A stretch of 20,524 bases of DNA from CAZADA01 sp964524065 (GTDB taxonomy: Bacteria; Pseudomonadota; Alphaproteobacteria; Caulobacterales; Maricaulaceae), in assembly GCA_964524065.1 (NCBI GenBank), contig CAZGCB010000043.1:1-20524 (forward strand), in the 5' to 3' direction. Positions 7,289-14,984 of this stretch are shown here, piece after piece; the first letter of the stretch is position 1, and the number at the start of each line of letters is the position of its first letter. A program made the translations under genes and the position numbers. Below the pieces are notes generated by a model. The model ran no database searches and had not been told where the DNA came from. It saw only the letters and a list, made by a program, of their open reading frames with translations.

Positions 7289-8028
7289 TGGCTCTTGTGT
7301 CCGGTATCTCCCCGTCAGCGGCTGCGCCTCAGCGTCCTTTGCCTGCGGCGTTGCAGGGCTTGTCACTGCGCGGTGCGCAGCTTGGCTTGGATGGCGAGGG
7401 CGCGCTGTGGTGGCCTGAAGCGGCGACACTGGTGGTCTCCGATCTCCATTTGGAGAAGGGATCCGCCTACGCGGCGCGTGGCGAGCTGCTGCCCCCCTAT
7501 GATACACGCGCAACCCTGGCGCGGCTGGCGCAGCTGCTGGACCGATACGCCCCCCATCGGCTCATCACCCTGGGCGACACCTTCCATGACGATCACGCGC
7601 TGACGCGGATGGCGCAAGGTGATCGTGCTCACTTGGCGACCCTGGTGGGGCGGGTTCGCGATTGGGTTTGGATTGCGGGCAACCATGATCCAGCACCCCC
7701 GCTGGGCCTTGGCGGGCGTTGTGTTGACACCTTGGCGTTGGGATCGTTTGTGTTTCGCCACGAACCGGCCCCCAGCCCAGCGGTGGGGGAGGTGTGCGGC
7801 CACTTGCACCCCTGCGCGCGCATTCGCCAGCGGGGCCGCAGCTTACGGCGCCGGTGTTTTGTCAGCGATGGCCGCCGCCTCATCATGCCGGCCTTCGGCG
7901 CGTACACGGGCGGTCTGAATGTCTGTGACGACGCCTATGCCGGGCTCTTCGGCGCGCCGCCCATCGCGTACATGCTGGGCGTTGACCGCGTGTGGCCCGT
8001 GCCCGCCCGGCGGCTGCACCCGGACTAG
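7288..8028 (+). CDS. pdeM: ligase-associated DNA damage response metallophosphoesterase PdeM
   Basis: Calcineurin-like binuclear metallophosphoesterase of the ligase-associated group; the Pseudomonas putida relative (MPE) is a manganese-dependent DNA nuclease. Motifs in order (246 residues from ATG 7288): SDLHLEKG (Asp52, His54), the family block RGELLPPYDT (65-74), GDTFHDDH (Asp97), GNHD (Asn132, His133), FRHEP (His158) and GHLHP (His172, His174), so the full set of metal ligands is present. The C-terminal SDGRRLIMPAFGAYTGGLN block is also typical. Length is normal. GTG at 7285 directly before the ATG is an equally possible start. It converges on the DUF3429 gene with 25 bases between. With the exonuclease and helicase it makes a repair set, but the usual order is broken by the 753-aa membrane protein and the ligase is absent. 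Confidence 0.92.
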   Translation: MALVSGISPSAAAPQRPLPAALQGLSLRGAQLGLDGEGALWWPEAATLVVSDLHLEKGSAYAARGELLPPYDTRATLARLAQLLDRYAPHRLITLGDTFHDDHALTRMAQGDRAHLATLVGRVRDWVWIAGNHDPAPPLGLGGRCVDTLALGSFVFRHEPAPSPAVGEVCGHLHPCARIRQRGRSLRRRCFVSDGRRLIMPAFGAYTGGLNVCDDAYAGLFGAPPIAYMLGVDRVWPVPARRLHPD

Positions 8029-8053
8029 TCGCCCGCTGTGGAGGCGGCGCAGT

Positions 8054-8509
8054 TTATGGGGCGACAAGCGCGACCAAGCCGGCAGCCAAGGCCGCCAGGG
8101 CCCCCGCGCTCAGCCCCACGCGCAAACGCCGGTACCAGATTGGCCATCGCGCTGCGGGGCGCATATCCCAGATCAGCAGCGTCACAAAGGTGACAAGCAA
8201 CACCAGCAAGCCCGCGACCGGCGACGGAGCGGGCGGCGCGACCAGCAACACCGCCGCCCACCCGCTAATGCTGGGCGCAACAGCGCCGATCAGCGTCGTC
8301 GCATTAGGGTTTTCGGGGGCATCCCGCAGGGCCGCGCCCCAACGGACGCCGCCTAAAAACGAGGCGATTACGGCGCCGTATGCCGACAGGGCCAGGACGG
8401 CCCAGTGCTGCGCCGGCGCGGGGCCCAGCAACACAAGCCCTGCGCCGCCCATGAAGGGGATAAGCCCGGCGACGCCGAGGCTCATGGCGATGACGGGGGA
8501 GCGGGCCAT
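8054..8509 (-). CDS. DUF3429-type small integral membrane protein
   Basis: A 151-residue hydrophobic protein with about five membrane segments. The FLGGVRWG motif after the second segment is characteristic of the DUF3429 family, whose function is not known. Start chosen at ATG 8509: a GGAGG (8516-8520 on the minus strand) lies 6 bases upstream of it, while the ATG at 8515 touches the GGAGG and an even longer frame to 8563 starts with unlikely sequence. Segments lie roughly at residues 5-30, 37-57, 68-90, 95-112 and 127-150; a basic stretch (RPAARWPIWYRRLR) separates the last two. It lies 108 bases downstream of the PodJ-like gene on the same strand and may be co-transcribed, though a hairpin at 8593-8607 lies between them. 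Confidence 0.85.
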   Translation of the reverse strand: MARSPVIAMSLGVAGLIPFMGGAGLVLLGPAPAQHWAVLALSAYGAVIASFLGGVRWGAALRDAPENPNATTLIGAVAPSISGWAAVLLVAPPAPSPVAGLLVLLVTFVTLLIWDMRPAARWPIWYRRLRVGLSAGALAALAAGLVALVAP

Positions 8510-8592
8510 GGACATCCTCCAAGCTGAGACGCCGTGGAATAGCCATAGCCCGCCCATCTTCAAAGCCCGGTGGACAGATATCCCGCGCGCAG

Positions 8593-8607
8593 CGCGACGG
8601 CGTCGCG
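8593..8607 (-). terminator. weak hairpin after the PodJ-like gene
   Basis: CGCGAC (8593-8598), a 3-base loop, then GTCGCG (8602-8607) form a perfect 6-bp stem starting 10 bases past the stop of the PodJ-like gene. No T-tract follows on the minus strand, so it may be a partial terminator, a processing site, or nothing. Confidence 0.2.
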
Positions 8608-8617
8608 GTCACAGGTG

Positions 8618-11600
8618 TCAGCGGCCCACTGTCAGCCGCAAACGCTCCAGCAGAATGGCGTCCACCCGGCCGGTTTCCGGCAAGCCTTGGGACCGCTGAA
8701 ACGCAATGATGGCGGTTTCGGTGCGCGGCCCCATGGAGCCGTCAGCGGCCCCGGGGTCATAGCCCAGCGTCTCGAGCATGTCCTGGGCCTCAGCCACGGC
8801 CCGGGTGCGTGACAGCGCGCCAGCCTCGACGGTGTCGACGACCCCGTTGGCCACGGGATCGAGCGGGGCGGGCGTAAACTGCGCCGCCTTATCGTCGCCC
8901 AGAGCCCGCTCGCTGCTGGTGAGTCGCTCAGCGAGGTTTTGCGCGCGCCGCTCCGCATCAGCGTCCCCAGACGCGGCGGCGATGGCGTACCACGCATAGG
9001 CTTCGACCAAGTCGATAGAGACACCCAAGCCCTGCTCGTACAGCACGCCCAGATTGTACTGGGAGTCCGTGTTGTCGAGGCGCGCCGCGTCTTTGAACCA
9101 CCGTGCGGCTTGCTCATAGCTTTCTGGAACGCCGATGCCATTGGCGTAGTACACACCCAGGTTGTGCATGGCTTCGCGGTGGCCCGTTTGGGCGGCGCGT
9201 TCGGTCCAGCGCCGCGCATCGGCGAGATTTTGTGGCGCGCCGCGGCCCGCTTCATACATTTGGCCAAGCCGGAACTGCGCGGGCGCGTACCCTGCGTCCG
9301 CAGCGCGTTGCAGCAAGCGGAACGCCTGCTGGCTGCGGCCTTCGCCAAGACGTTGCACGCCTAAGCTGTATTGCGCGACAGGGTCATCGTCCGTGGCCCG
9401 CTCATCGGCGGCGATGGCTTCGGCGACGGCCGTATCGCTCGAGACGGCGGCGTTCGCCGTATCGCGCGACGCGGCGGCGTTGACCGCATCCGCCCCATCG
9501 CCGCTGGAGTCGTCGGCGCTACGGCTCTCGGCGTTTTCGCTGGCGACCATGTAAGCCGCGGCGCCCACCGCCAAGAAAGCCGCGCCGCTGGCGGCGATCA
9601 TGAGGGTGCGACCGTTGCGTCGTGCGCGCAGAGCCGCTTCATCCTCGACATCCACGGCGCCGGCCGGGCCAAAGCCGGGCCCGCTCAGCGGATGATCGAG
9701 GGCCGGAGCGAAATCGGCGTCATGCGCGTCGTCATCCGGTGCGGCGCGGCGCACAAGATCGTCATAGACATCCACCGCCTCATCAGCGTCGTCGCCGCGG
9801 TCCGTCGGGTCAAAGTCGGCGTCATCCTCGGCCGTCCCGGCTGAGGGTTCGCTCTTAGCATAGGGATCCAACGGATCGGGGTAGCTGGCGAACGGGTCCG
9901 AGTGGTCGGCGGAGGTATCGGTGCGCGCCTCCCGGTCGGACATCGGATCGTAGGGTGTATCGTCCACATCGAAGATGGAGTCGCCCTCAGCCTCGAGGTG
10001 GGCGTCCTGGTGGGCGTCGGGCGCGTCATCGAACGGGCTCCACAAGTCCTCATCATTATGATGCGGCGCCGGGCCTTGGGCGCTGTCGTCCGGACTGATG
10101 GCGGAGCGATCGGGATCATCAAGCGGCGCGATTTCGCCGCTCACATCCTCGAAGATGAATTCATCACTCGCCAGTTCGCCCTGGCGGGCCTCACCGGACA
10201 GGGGCGCTGCATCCGTCAGGTCCCTCGTCGCTGTGGCGACAGAGGGGGCGGGGGCGTGATGATCGTGGCGTTGCTCAAGGGTTTCCAAACGCTGGGTGAG
10301 ATTGGTGAGCGCCGCGCCCACGCGCGATGCGCCCTCGCCATCATCCGTGAGCTTGGAGTCGATACGGTTGTGCACGCGAGCCATAGCGTCTTCGAGCATT
10401 TGCTGCGTGCGTTGTTCGCTTTCGCGGATGCGCTCTTCCAACGACGCATCATTGGGCCCATCGGCCACATTGTCCGACAAGCGGCCCATGCGCTGGGAAA
10501 GGCTGTTCACCGCCGCTTGGGCGCCGTGATCCACATCCTCCAGCTTGGCGCTCAGCCGCTCGGCGACCGCGTCGACCTTGGCGTTGATGTCCTCCAAGGC
10601 GTCGGCTTGGCGCTGAGCGGCGCGATCCATACGCTCGTCAAAGGACTGCTCCAGCTCGGCGCCGCGCCGCGCTGCGTCCTCGGCGGCGTTTTTCGCCAAA
10701 CTCTCCAGACGAGCGGCCTGCTCGTCGGCCAGGTCCTCCAGCCTTTGCAGACCGGCGCGGGTGTTGGACTGCACGTCGCCGGCGAGCTTTTTCACCCCAG
10801 CGTCCATGGCCGCGAGTTTCGCATCGACCATGTGCTCGACCCGCGTTTCGCTTTCAGCGATGCGGTCGTCCACATTATTGGCCAGCCGCTCCACTTCAGA
10901 GATGACGCGATCGAGCCCCGCAGCACGCTTGCGTTCAGCCGCGGCCACATCATCGGCGAGCGCGTCCAAGCGGCTTTCAATGTGCTCCACACGTTTCTCG
11001 GACGCTAAATCCGACAAACGTTCGGCCAATTCAGAACGCGTTTCCTCCACCAACGAGGCGAAGTCTTGGCTCAGCGCATCCAGCCGCTCGCCTAAAGCCG
11101 TGTGAGCTTGCGCCGTTTTGGCGCCCTGCGTCTGGGTGTCGCGCACGCGGTCTTCCAAGCTGGCGAAGGAGGACTCTAGCGCTTGTATGGCGGTGTTGGT
11201 GGCCTGTTCGGCCGCCAGCAGGCGATCGCCATGGCGCGCCATCCACGTGGACAGCTCCTCTTTGGCGGCGTCCTGGCGCGCAGCCAAATCGTCCATGCGC
11301 GTGTTCGCGATGGCCGCGGCCGCGCGTGCATCACCCGCTTCGTCGCGCAGCTGCGCCATGTCTTGGGCCAGCGCTTCGGCGGTTTTGTCGCCCTGGCTCG
11401 CGGTTTGCTCCAGCCGCTCGGCCACGCCGCCCAGGCGGCCTTCCACGTCTTTCACCCGCGCGTCGGTCTCTTTAGCGCGCGCATCGGTCTTGCGCCCGCG
11501 TCCCGCGACATTATCAACGACCTTCGCCAGATCGTTGAGATCGGCGGCGGTTTGCTCTGATTTCGCCGTGGCGTCATTCAGGCGTTCGCTGACATCGGCG

Positions 11601-12346
11601 CGCAGGGCTTGCGTATCGTCGTCCAGCTGCGTGCGGGTTTGTGACAGGCGGTCGTCAAAATCTTCCTGGACGCGGGTGATCGCCGTATCCAAATCGTTGA
11701 CATGATCCTGCACCCGCCGGGCGGTGTTGTCGGCTTGCTCGGCTTTGCTAGCCACCGCATCCACGCGCGCTTGGGCTTCTGTGAGGCCCGCGGCCGCGCG
11801 ATCGGCGCGCGCTTCGGCTCCTTCAACGCGCGCGGCGAGCTGATCCATGTGCGCACCGGTGTCGGCCTGCTTTTGGGCGACTTCGTCCGACAGCTGTCCC
11901 AGGCTGGCGTCGAGGGTTTTGAGCGCCTCCAAACTCTGATCGTGGCGATCATCCTGCTCCAGCTTTTCGATGCGGGCCTTCAGCGCGTCGCGCGCCTGGC
12001 GCAAATCGGCGAGGGCCGCTTGGGCCGTGTCATGGAAGTCCGACTGGGAGCCCTCGGCGGCTTGCAGACGCGACACCAAGCCCAGCACCGACTGATCAAT
12101 GCCGGTGATGGCGAGGGTGGAGCGGTGTTCCGCCGCTTCGATGCGCCGCGAAAGTTTATCCAACGCCGCTGAGACGGCCTCTGGGGTGTCGCCATCGCGT
12201 CGACGTGGGGCGTCGTGATGGGGGTCCAACAGTTTACGGTTGAGCCATTCACCCACCGTCACGCCTTCGGCGCGCGCGGCCTCGGTCGCCCGTTGACGCG
12301 CCCGCGGGTCAACATTTCTCATACTCCATGAACCCTGGGCGGCCAT
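8618..12346 (-). CDS. podJ: PodJ-like polar localisation factor with SEL1 repeats and peptidoglycan-binding domain
   Basis: A 1242-residue membrane-anchored organiser. In Caulobacter, PodJ is a polar scaffold that recruits cell-cycle signalling and pole-development proteins. Order seen: an N-terminal ribbon-helix-helix-like segment (NVDPRARQRATEAARAEGVT, followed by VGEWLN); a long coiled coil from about 45 to 700 rich in Ala, Asp, Glu and Arg; a very acidic linker (about 740-905); a single membrane segment (about 914-935); four SEL1-type repeats (about 985-1140, with LGVYYANGIGV and LGVLYEQGLGV); and a C-terminal peptidoglycan-binding domain (about 1175-1242, GYDPGAADGSMGPRTETAI). The start ATG 12346 has AGGAG 7 bases upstream; a GTG at 12364 is less likely. 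It is longer than Caulobacter PodJ (about 970 residues), mainly in the coiled coil and acidic linker. True orthology is inferred from architecture only. Confidence 0.85.
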   Translation of the reverse strand: MAAQGSWSMRNVDPRARQRATEAARAEGVTVGEWLNRKLLDPHHDAPRRRDGDTPEAVSAALDKLSRRIEAAEHRSTLAITGIDQSVLGLVSRLQAAEGSQSDFHDTAQAALADLRQARDALKARIEKLEQDDRHDQSLEALKTLDASLGQLSDEVAQKQADTGAHMDQLAARVEGAEARADRAAAGLTEAQARVDAVASKAEQADNTARRVQDHVNDLDTAITRVQEDFDDRLSQTRTQLDDDTQALRADVSERLNDATAKSEQTAADLNDLAKVVDNVAGRGRKTDARAKETDARVKDVEGRLGGVAERLEQTASQGDKTAEALAQDMAQLRDEAGDARAAAAIANTRMDDLAARQDAAKEELSTWMARHGDRLLAAEQATNTAIQALESSFASLEDRVRDTQTQGAKTAQAHTALGERLDALSQDFASLVEETRSELAERLSDLASEKRVEHIESRLDALADDVAAAERKRAAGLDRVISEVERLANNVDDRIAESETRVEHMVDAKLAAMDAGVKKLAGDVQSNTRAGLQRLEDLADEQAARLESLAKNAAEDAARRGAELEQSFDERMDRAAQRQADALEDINAKVDAVAERLSAKLEDVDHGAQAAVNSLSQRMGRLSDNVADGPNDASLEERIRESEQRTQQMLEDAMARVHNRIDSKLTDDGEGASRVGAALTNLTQRLETLEQRHDHHAPAPSVATATRDLTDAAPLSGEARQGELASDEFIFEDVSGEIAPLDDPDRSAISPDDSAQGPAPHHNDEDLWSPFDDAPDAHQDAHLEAEGDSIFDVDDTPYDPMSDREARTDTSADHSDPFASYPDPLDPYAKSEPSAGTAEDDADFDPTDRGDDADEAVDVYDDLVRRAAPDDDAHDADFAPALDHPLSGPGFGPAGAVDVEDEAALRARRNGRTLMIAASGAAFLAVGAAAYMVASENAESRSADDSSGDGADAVNAAASRDTANAAVSSDTAVAEAIAADERATDDDPVAQYSLGVQRLGEGRSQQAFRLLQRAADAGYAPAQFRLGQMYEAGRGAPQNLADARRWTERAAQTGHREAMHNLGVYYANGIGVPESYEQAARWFKDAARLDNTDSQYNLGVLYEQGLGVSIDLVEAYAWYAIAAASGDADAERRAQNLAERLTSSERALGDDKAAQFTPAPLDPVANGVVDTVEAGALSRTRAVAEAQDMLETLGYDPGAADGSMGPRTETAIIAFQRSQGLPETGRVDAILLERLRLTVGR

Positions 12347-12431
12347 ATCATGCTCCTTCTGCACTGTGCGCGCCCGTCGCGCTGCAACCCCAGCGTGGCG
12401 TTTAAGCCACCAGTCGCGTTTGTGCGCGGCA

Positions 12432-12463
12432 GTTTTCCCCTGGCGCGCGAATGTTTTCCCCTG
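12432..12463. repeat. 11-base direct repeat GTTTTCCCCTG, 21-base period
   Basis: GTTTTCCCCTG occurs at 12432-12442 and again at 12453-12463, 21 bases start to start, about two helical turns. It lies 86-117 bases upstream of the PodJ-like start codon on that gene's promoter side, and 97-128 bases before the MerR gene. The spacing would put two protein protomers on one DNA face, so a regulator site is likely. The regulator is unknown. Confidence 0.5.
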
Positions 12464-12524
12464 ACACCCTTAAGGCGTACAAAGTGACGTGACCCATCAC
12501 TAAACCTGATTCGTCCAGCCCGTC

Positions 12525-12555
12525 TTGACGTGAACGTCAACGTCAAGTAACGTCA
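12525..12555 (+). promoter_or_regulatory. MerR operator and probable promoter of the MerR/beta-oxidation unit
   Basis: TTGACGTGAACGTCAA (12525-12540) is a perfect palindrome with a 2-base centre. ACGTCA recurs at 12534, 12540 and 12550, and TGACGT also occurs at 12485-12490. The motif resembles the operators reported for LiuR-type MerR regulators of acyl-CoA catabolism. TTGACG (12525-12530) can serve as a -35 box, with TAACGT (12548-12553) as a weak -10 box 17 bases later. That would place transcription start at about 12560, the A of the MerR start codon. The promoter assignment is inferred from sequence alone. Confidence 0.6.
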
Positions 12556-12559
12556 CCTT

Positions 12560-13051
12560 ATGTTTTGCGATTCCGGCGAGCAGCAAGAATTCACCATCCG
12601 CGATTTGATGGACGAGTTTCACGTGACGGCGCGCGCTCTGCGGTTCTATGAGGCTAAGGGCCTGTTGTCTCCGATGCGTCGGGGGCGCGCCCGCGCCTAC
12701 AGCGCAGAAGACCGCGCCCGTTTGGCCATTGTGCTGCGCGGGCGGCGAATCGGCTTCTCCCTCGATGAAATCCGCGAAATGCTTGACTTCCAACAGGTGC
12801 GCCGCCGCGGCCGCGCGGCGTTGCGCGTCACGCGCGATCGCTTGAAGGAGCGGGCAGAGCAGTTGGAAAAACAGCGTATAGACATCGACCACGCGCTTAT
12901 GGATTTGTCAGCGGGCATTGCTTGGCTGGAGGCGCGCATCGCGGATGAAGAACCGTCCAAGGATTTGAAAACCAGCGCCGCGGCGTTTGAGGCGCTTGCC
13001 CGCTCCTGGTTGTGGGGGGAGCAGAGCGCCGGCGGCTCGAATACCCCATGA
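12560..13051 (+). CDS. MerR-family transcriptional regulator of acyl-CoA catabolism (LiuR-like)
   Basis: A 163-residue DNA-binding regulator. The N-terminal winged helix-turn-helix is clear: FTIRDLMDEFHVTARALRFY (11-30), then EAKGLLSP and the wing RRGRARAYSAEDRARL. The IGFSLDEIREML segment (64-75) leads into the dimerisation coiled coil (about 85-130). No cysteines occur in the effector region, so metal sensing is unlikely. MerR regulators beside acyl-CoA dehydrogenase operons in proteobacteria (LiuR type) control branched-chain amino-acid or fatty-acid breakdown, and the 93-base gap to the dehydrogenase on the same strand supports that role. The ATG 12560 has no Shine-Dalgarno; the likely promoter would start transcription at the ATG, giving a leaderless mRNA. 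The palindrome just upstream implies autoregulation. Confidence 0.87.
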   Translation: MFCDSGEQQEFTIRDLMDEFHVTARALRFYEAKGLLSPMRRGRARAYSAEDRARLAIVLRGRRIGFSLDEIREMLDFQQVRRRGRAALRVTRDRLKERAEQLEKQRIDIDHALMDLSAGIAWLEARIADEEPSKDLKTSAAAFEALARSWLWGEQSAGGSNTP

Positions 13052-13144
13052 TCACCATCGCCCCAGTCGTTGTGTAACTTAACTCCATCGCAAGTGGTGC
13101 AGCGCGCCCCGCCGCGCCTGTCCAGCTTATAAAGAGGAACGCCT

Positions 13145-14938
13145 ATGCCGACGTACAAAGCTCCCGTTCGCGACATGCAGTTCTTGCTGGATGACGTGCT
13201 GCAAGTGGACAAATACGACAATTTGCCGGGCTTCAGCGATGCGCCGAAGGATGTGCGCGATGCGATTTTGGAGCAGGCGTCGCGTTTTGCTGAAGAAGTG
13301 CTGCAGCCCATCAACCGGGTCGGCGACACCGAAGGCTGTGTGCGCAATGACGACGCCAGCGTCACCACGCCCACGGGCTTTAAAGACGCCTACAAAATGT
13401 TCGTGGAAAACGAATGGGGCGCGTTGGCGGCCGATCCCAATTATGGCGGGCAGGGCCTTCCGAATATCGTGAATTTGGCGGTGATGGAGATGGTCTCCAG
13501 CTCCAACCAAGCGTGGGGCATGTATCCGGGCCTGACGCACGGCGCGTATCACGCCATTCATGCTGGCGGCTCTGAAGAGCAAAAGACGACCTATCTGCCG
13601 AAAATGGCGACGGGCGAATGGTCCGGCACCATGAATTTGACCGAGCCGCAATGCGGTACGGATCTGGGCCTCATCCGCACCAAGGCGGTCCCCCAGCCTG
13701 ATGGGAGCTACAAGCTGTCCGGCCAGAAGATTTGGATCTCCGCCGGTGAGCATGACATGGCCGACAACATCATTCACTTGGTGTTGGCCCGTATTGAGGG
13801 CGCGCCGGAAGGCATTAAGGGCATTTCTCTCTTCATCGTGCCGAAGTTCATCGTCCATGACGATGGATCGCTGGGCGCGCGCAATGGCGTGGAGTGCGGC
13901 GGCCTTGAAGAAAAAATGGGCATCCATGGCAACGCCACCTGTGTGATGAACTACGATGACGCCACCGGCTTCTTAGTCGGCGAGCCCAACAAGGGCATGC
14001 GCACCATGTTCGTCATGATGAATGATGCGCGCCTCGGCGTTGGCTTGCAGGGCATGGCGCTGTCGGAGGTGGCCTACCAAAACGCGGTCGCTTTCGCGAA
14101 AGATCGCGTGCAAATGCGCTCCATTTCCGGTGTGAAGCGTCCTGATTTACCGGCTGATCCCATCATTGTGCACCCGGATGTGCGGCGCATGTTGATGGAA
14201 ACCAAAGCCTTCAACGAAGCCGGGCGCGCGTTTGTGTTCTGGACCGCGCTTTATGGCGATTTGCTGCACAAGAGCCCCGACGAGAAGGTCAGAGAAAAGG
14301 CCGGCGATTACATGGCGCTGATGACGCCGGTGGTGAAGGCGTTCTTGACCGATCGTGGTTTCCGCGGTTGCCATGACAGCCTGCAAGTCTTCGGCGGCTC
14401 CGGCTATGTGGAAGAGTGGGGCATGTCGCAATTCCTGCGCGATGCCCGTATCGCTCTCATCTACGAAGGCACCAACGGTATCCAGGCGCTGGACTTGGTG
14501 GGACGCAAGCTCGCCATGGAGGGCATGCGGCCGATTCTGACCTTCCAAGCCGAAATCGATGATTTCATTGCCGAGAATGAAGGGGACGCCGGCCTTAAGC
14601 CTTTCGTAGAAGGCTTGCGCACCGCGCGCGCCCATTTGGACCAAGCCACACAATGGTTGGTGCATAATGGCTTGGAGAATCCCGACAACGCCGGCGCATC
14701 CTCCAATGACTATCTGCAATTGTTCGGTCTGACCGTCTTCGCCTATATGTGGGCGATTATGGTCAAGGCGGCGCAAGGGCAGCTGAATAGTGGCGCTGTC
14801 GATAGCGATTTCTTGCAAAACAAAGTGGTCACCGGCCGCTACTTCTTGGATCGCGTCTTGCCCGAAACGGCGGTGCATCTCGCCAAAGTCCAAGCTGGCG
14901 CCGAAAGCATCATGGCGCTGGACGAGGCCCAGTTCTAA
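13145..14938 (+). CDS. acyl-CoA dehydrogenase, ~600-aa class (DmdC/FadE-like)
   Basis: FAD-dependent enzyme for the first oxidation of beta-oxidation, acyl-CoA to 2-enoyl-CoA, 597 residues. MPTYKAPVRDMQFLLDDVL at the N-terminus is the mark of the 600-residue class that includes 3-methylmercaptopropionyl-CoA dehydrogenase (DmdC). FAD/substrate loops are seen at MNLTEPQCGTDLG (163-175) and KIWISAGEHD (195-204). The catalytic base is Glu441 in the YEGTNGIQ motif (440-447), preceded by QVFGGSGYVEEWG (414-426). A helical C-terminal extension follows. A ribosome site AGAGGA (13133-13138) precedes ATG 13145. It heads the catabolic operon, 46 bases before the thiolase. The substrate cannot be told from sequence; medium or long acyl-CoA fits the neighbours, a DMSP-type substrate is possible. 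Confidence 0.93.
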   Translation: MPTYKAPVRDMQFLLDDVLQVDKYDNLPGFSDAPKDVRDAILEQASRFAEEVLQPINRVGDTEGCVRNDDASVTTPTGFKDAYKMFVENEWGALAADPNYGGQGLPNIVNLAVMEMVSSSNQAWGMYPGLTHGAYHAIHAGGSEEQKTTYLPKMATGEWSGTMNLTEPQCGTDLGLIRTKAVPQPDGSYKLSGQKIWISAGEHDMADNIIHLVLARIEGAPEGIKGISLFIVPKFIVHDDGSLGARNGVECGGLEEKMGIHGNATCVMNYDDATGFLVGEPNKGMRTMFVMMNDARLGVGLQGMALSEVAYQNAVAFAKDRVQMRSISGVKRPDLPADPIIVHPDVRRMLMETKAFNEAGRAFVFWTALYGDLLHKSPDEKVREKAGDYMALMTPVVKAFLTDRGFRGCHDSLQVFGGSGYVEEWGMSQFLRDARIALIYEGTNGIQALDLVGRKLAMEGMRPILTFQAEIDDFIAENEGDAGLKPFVEGLRTARAHLDQATQWLVHNGLENPDNAGASSNDYLQLFGLTVFAYMWAIMVKAAQGQLNSGAVDSDFLQNKVVTGRYFLDRVLPETAVHLAKVQAGAESIMALDEAQF

Positions 14939-14984
14939 TCTGAGTGCGATTGCGTGTTCGACATCGAACCATGGGAGGCCCGTG

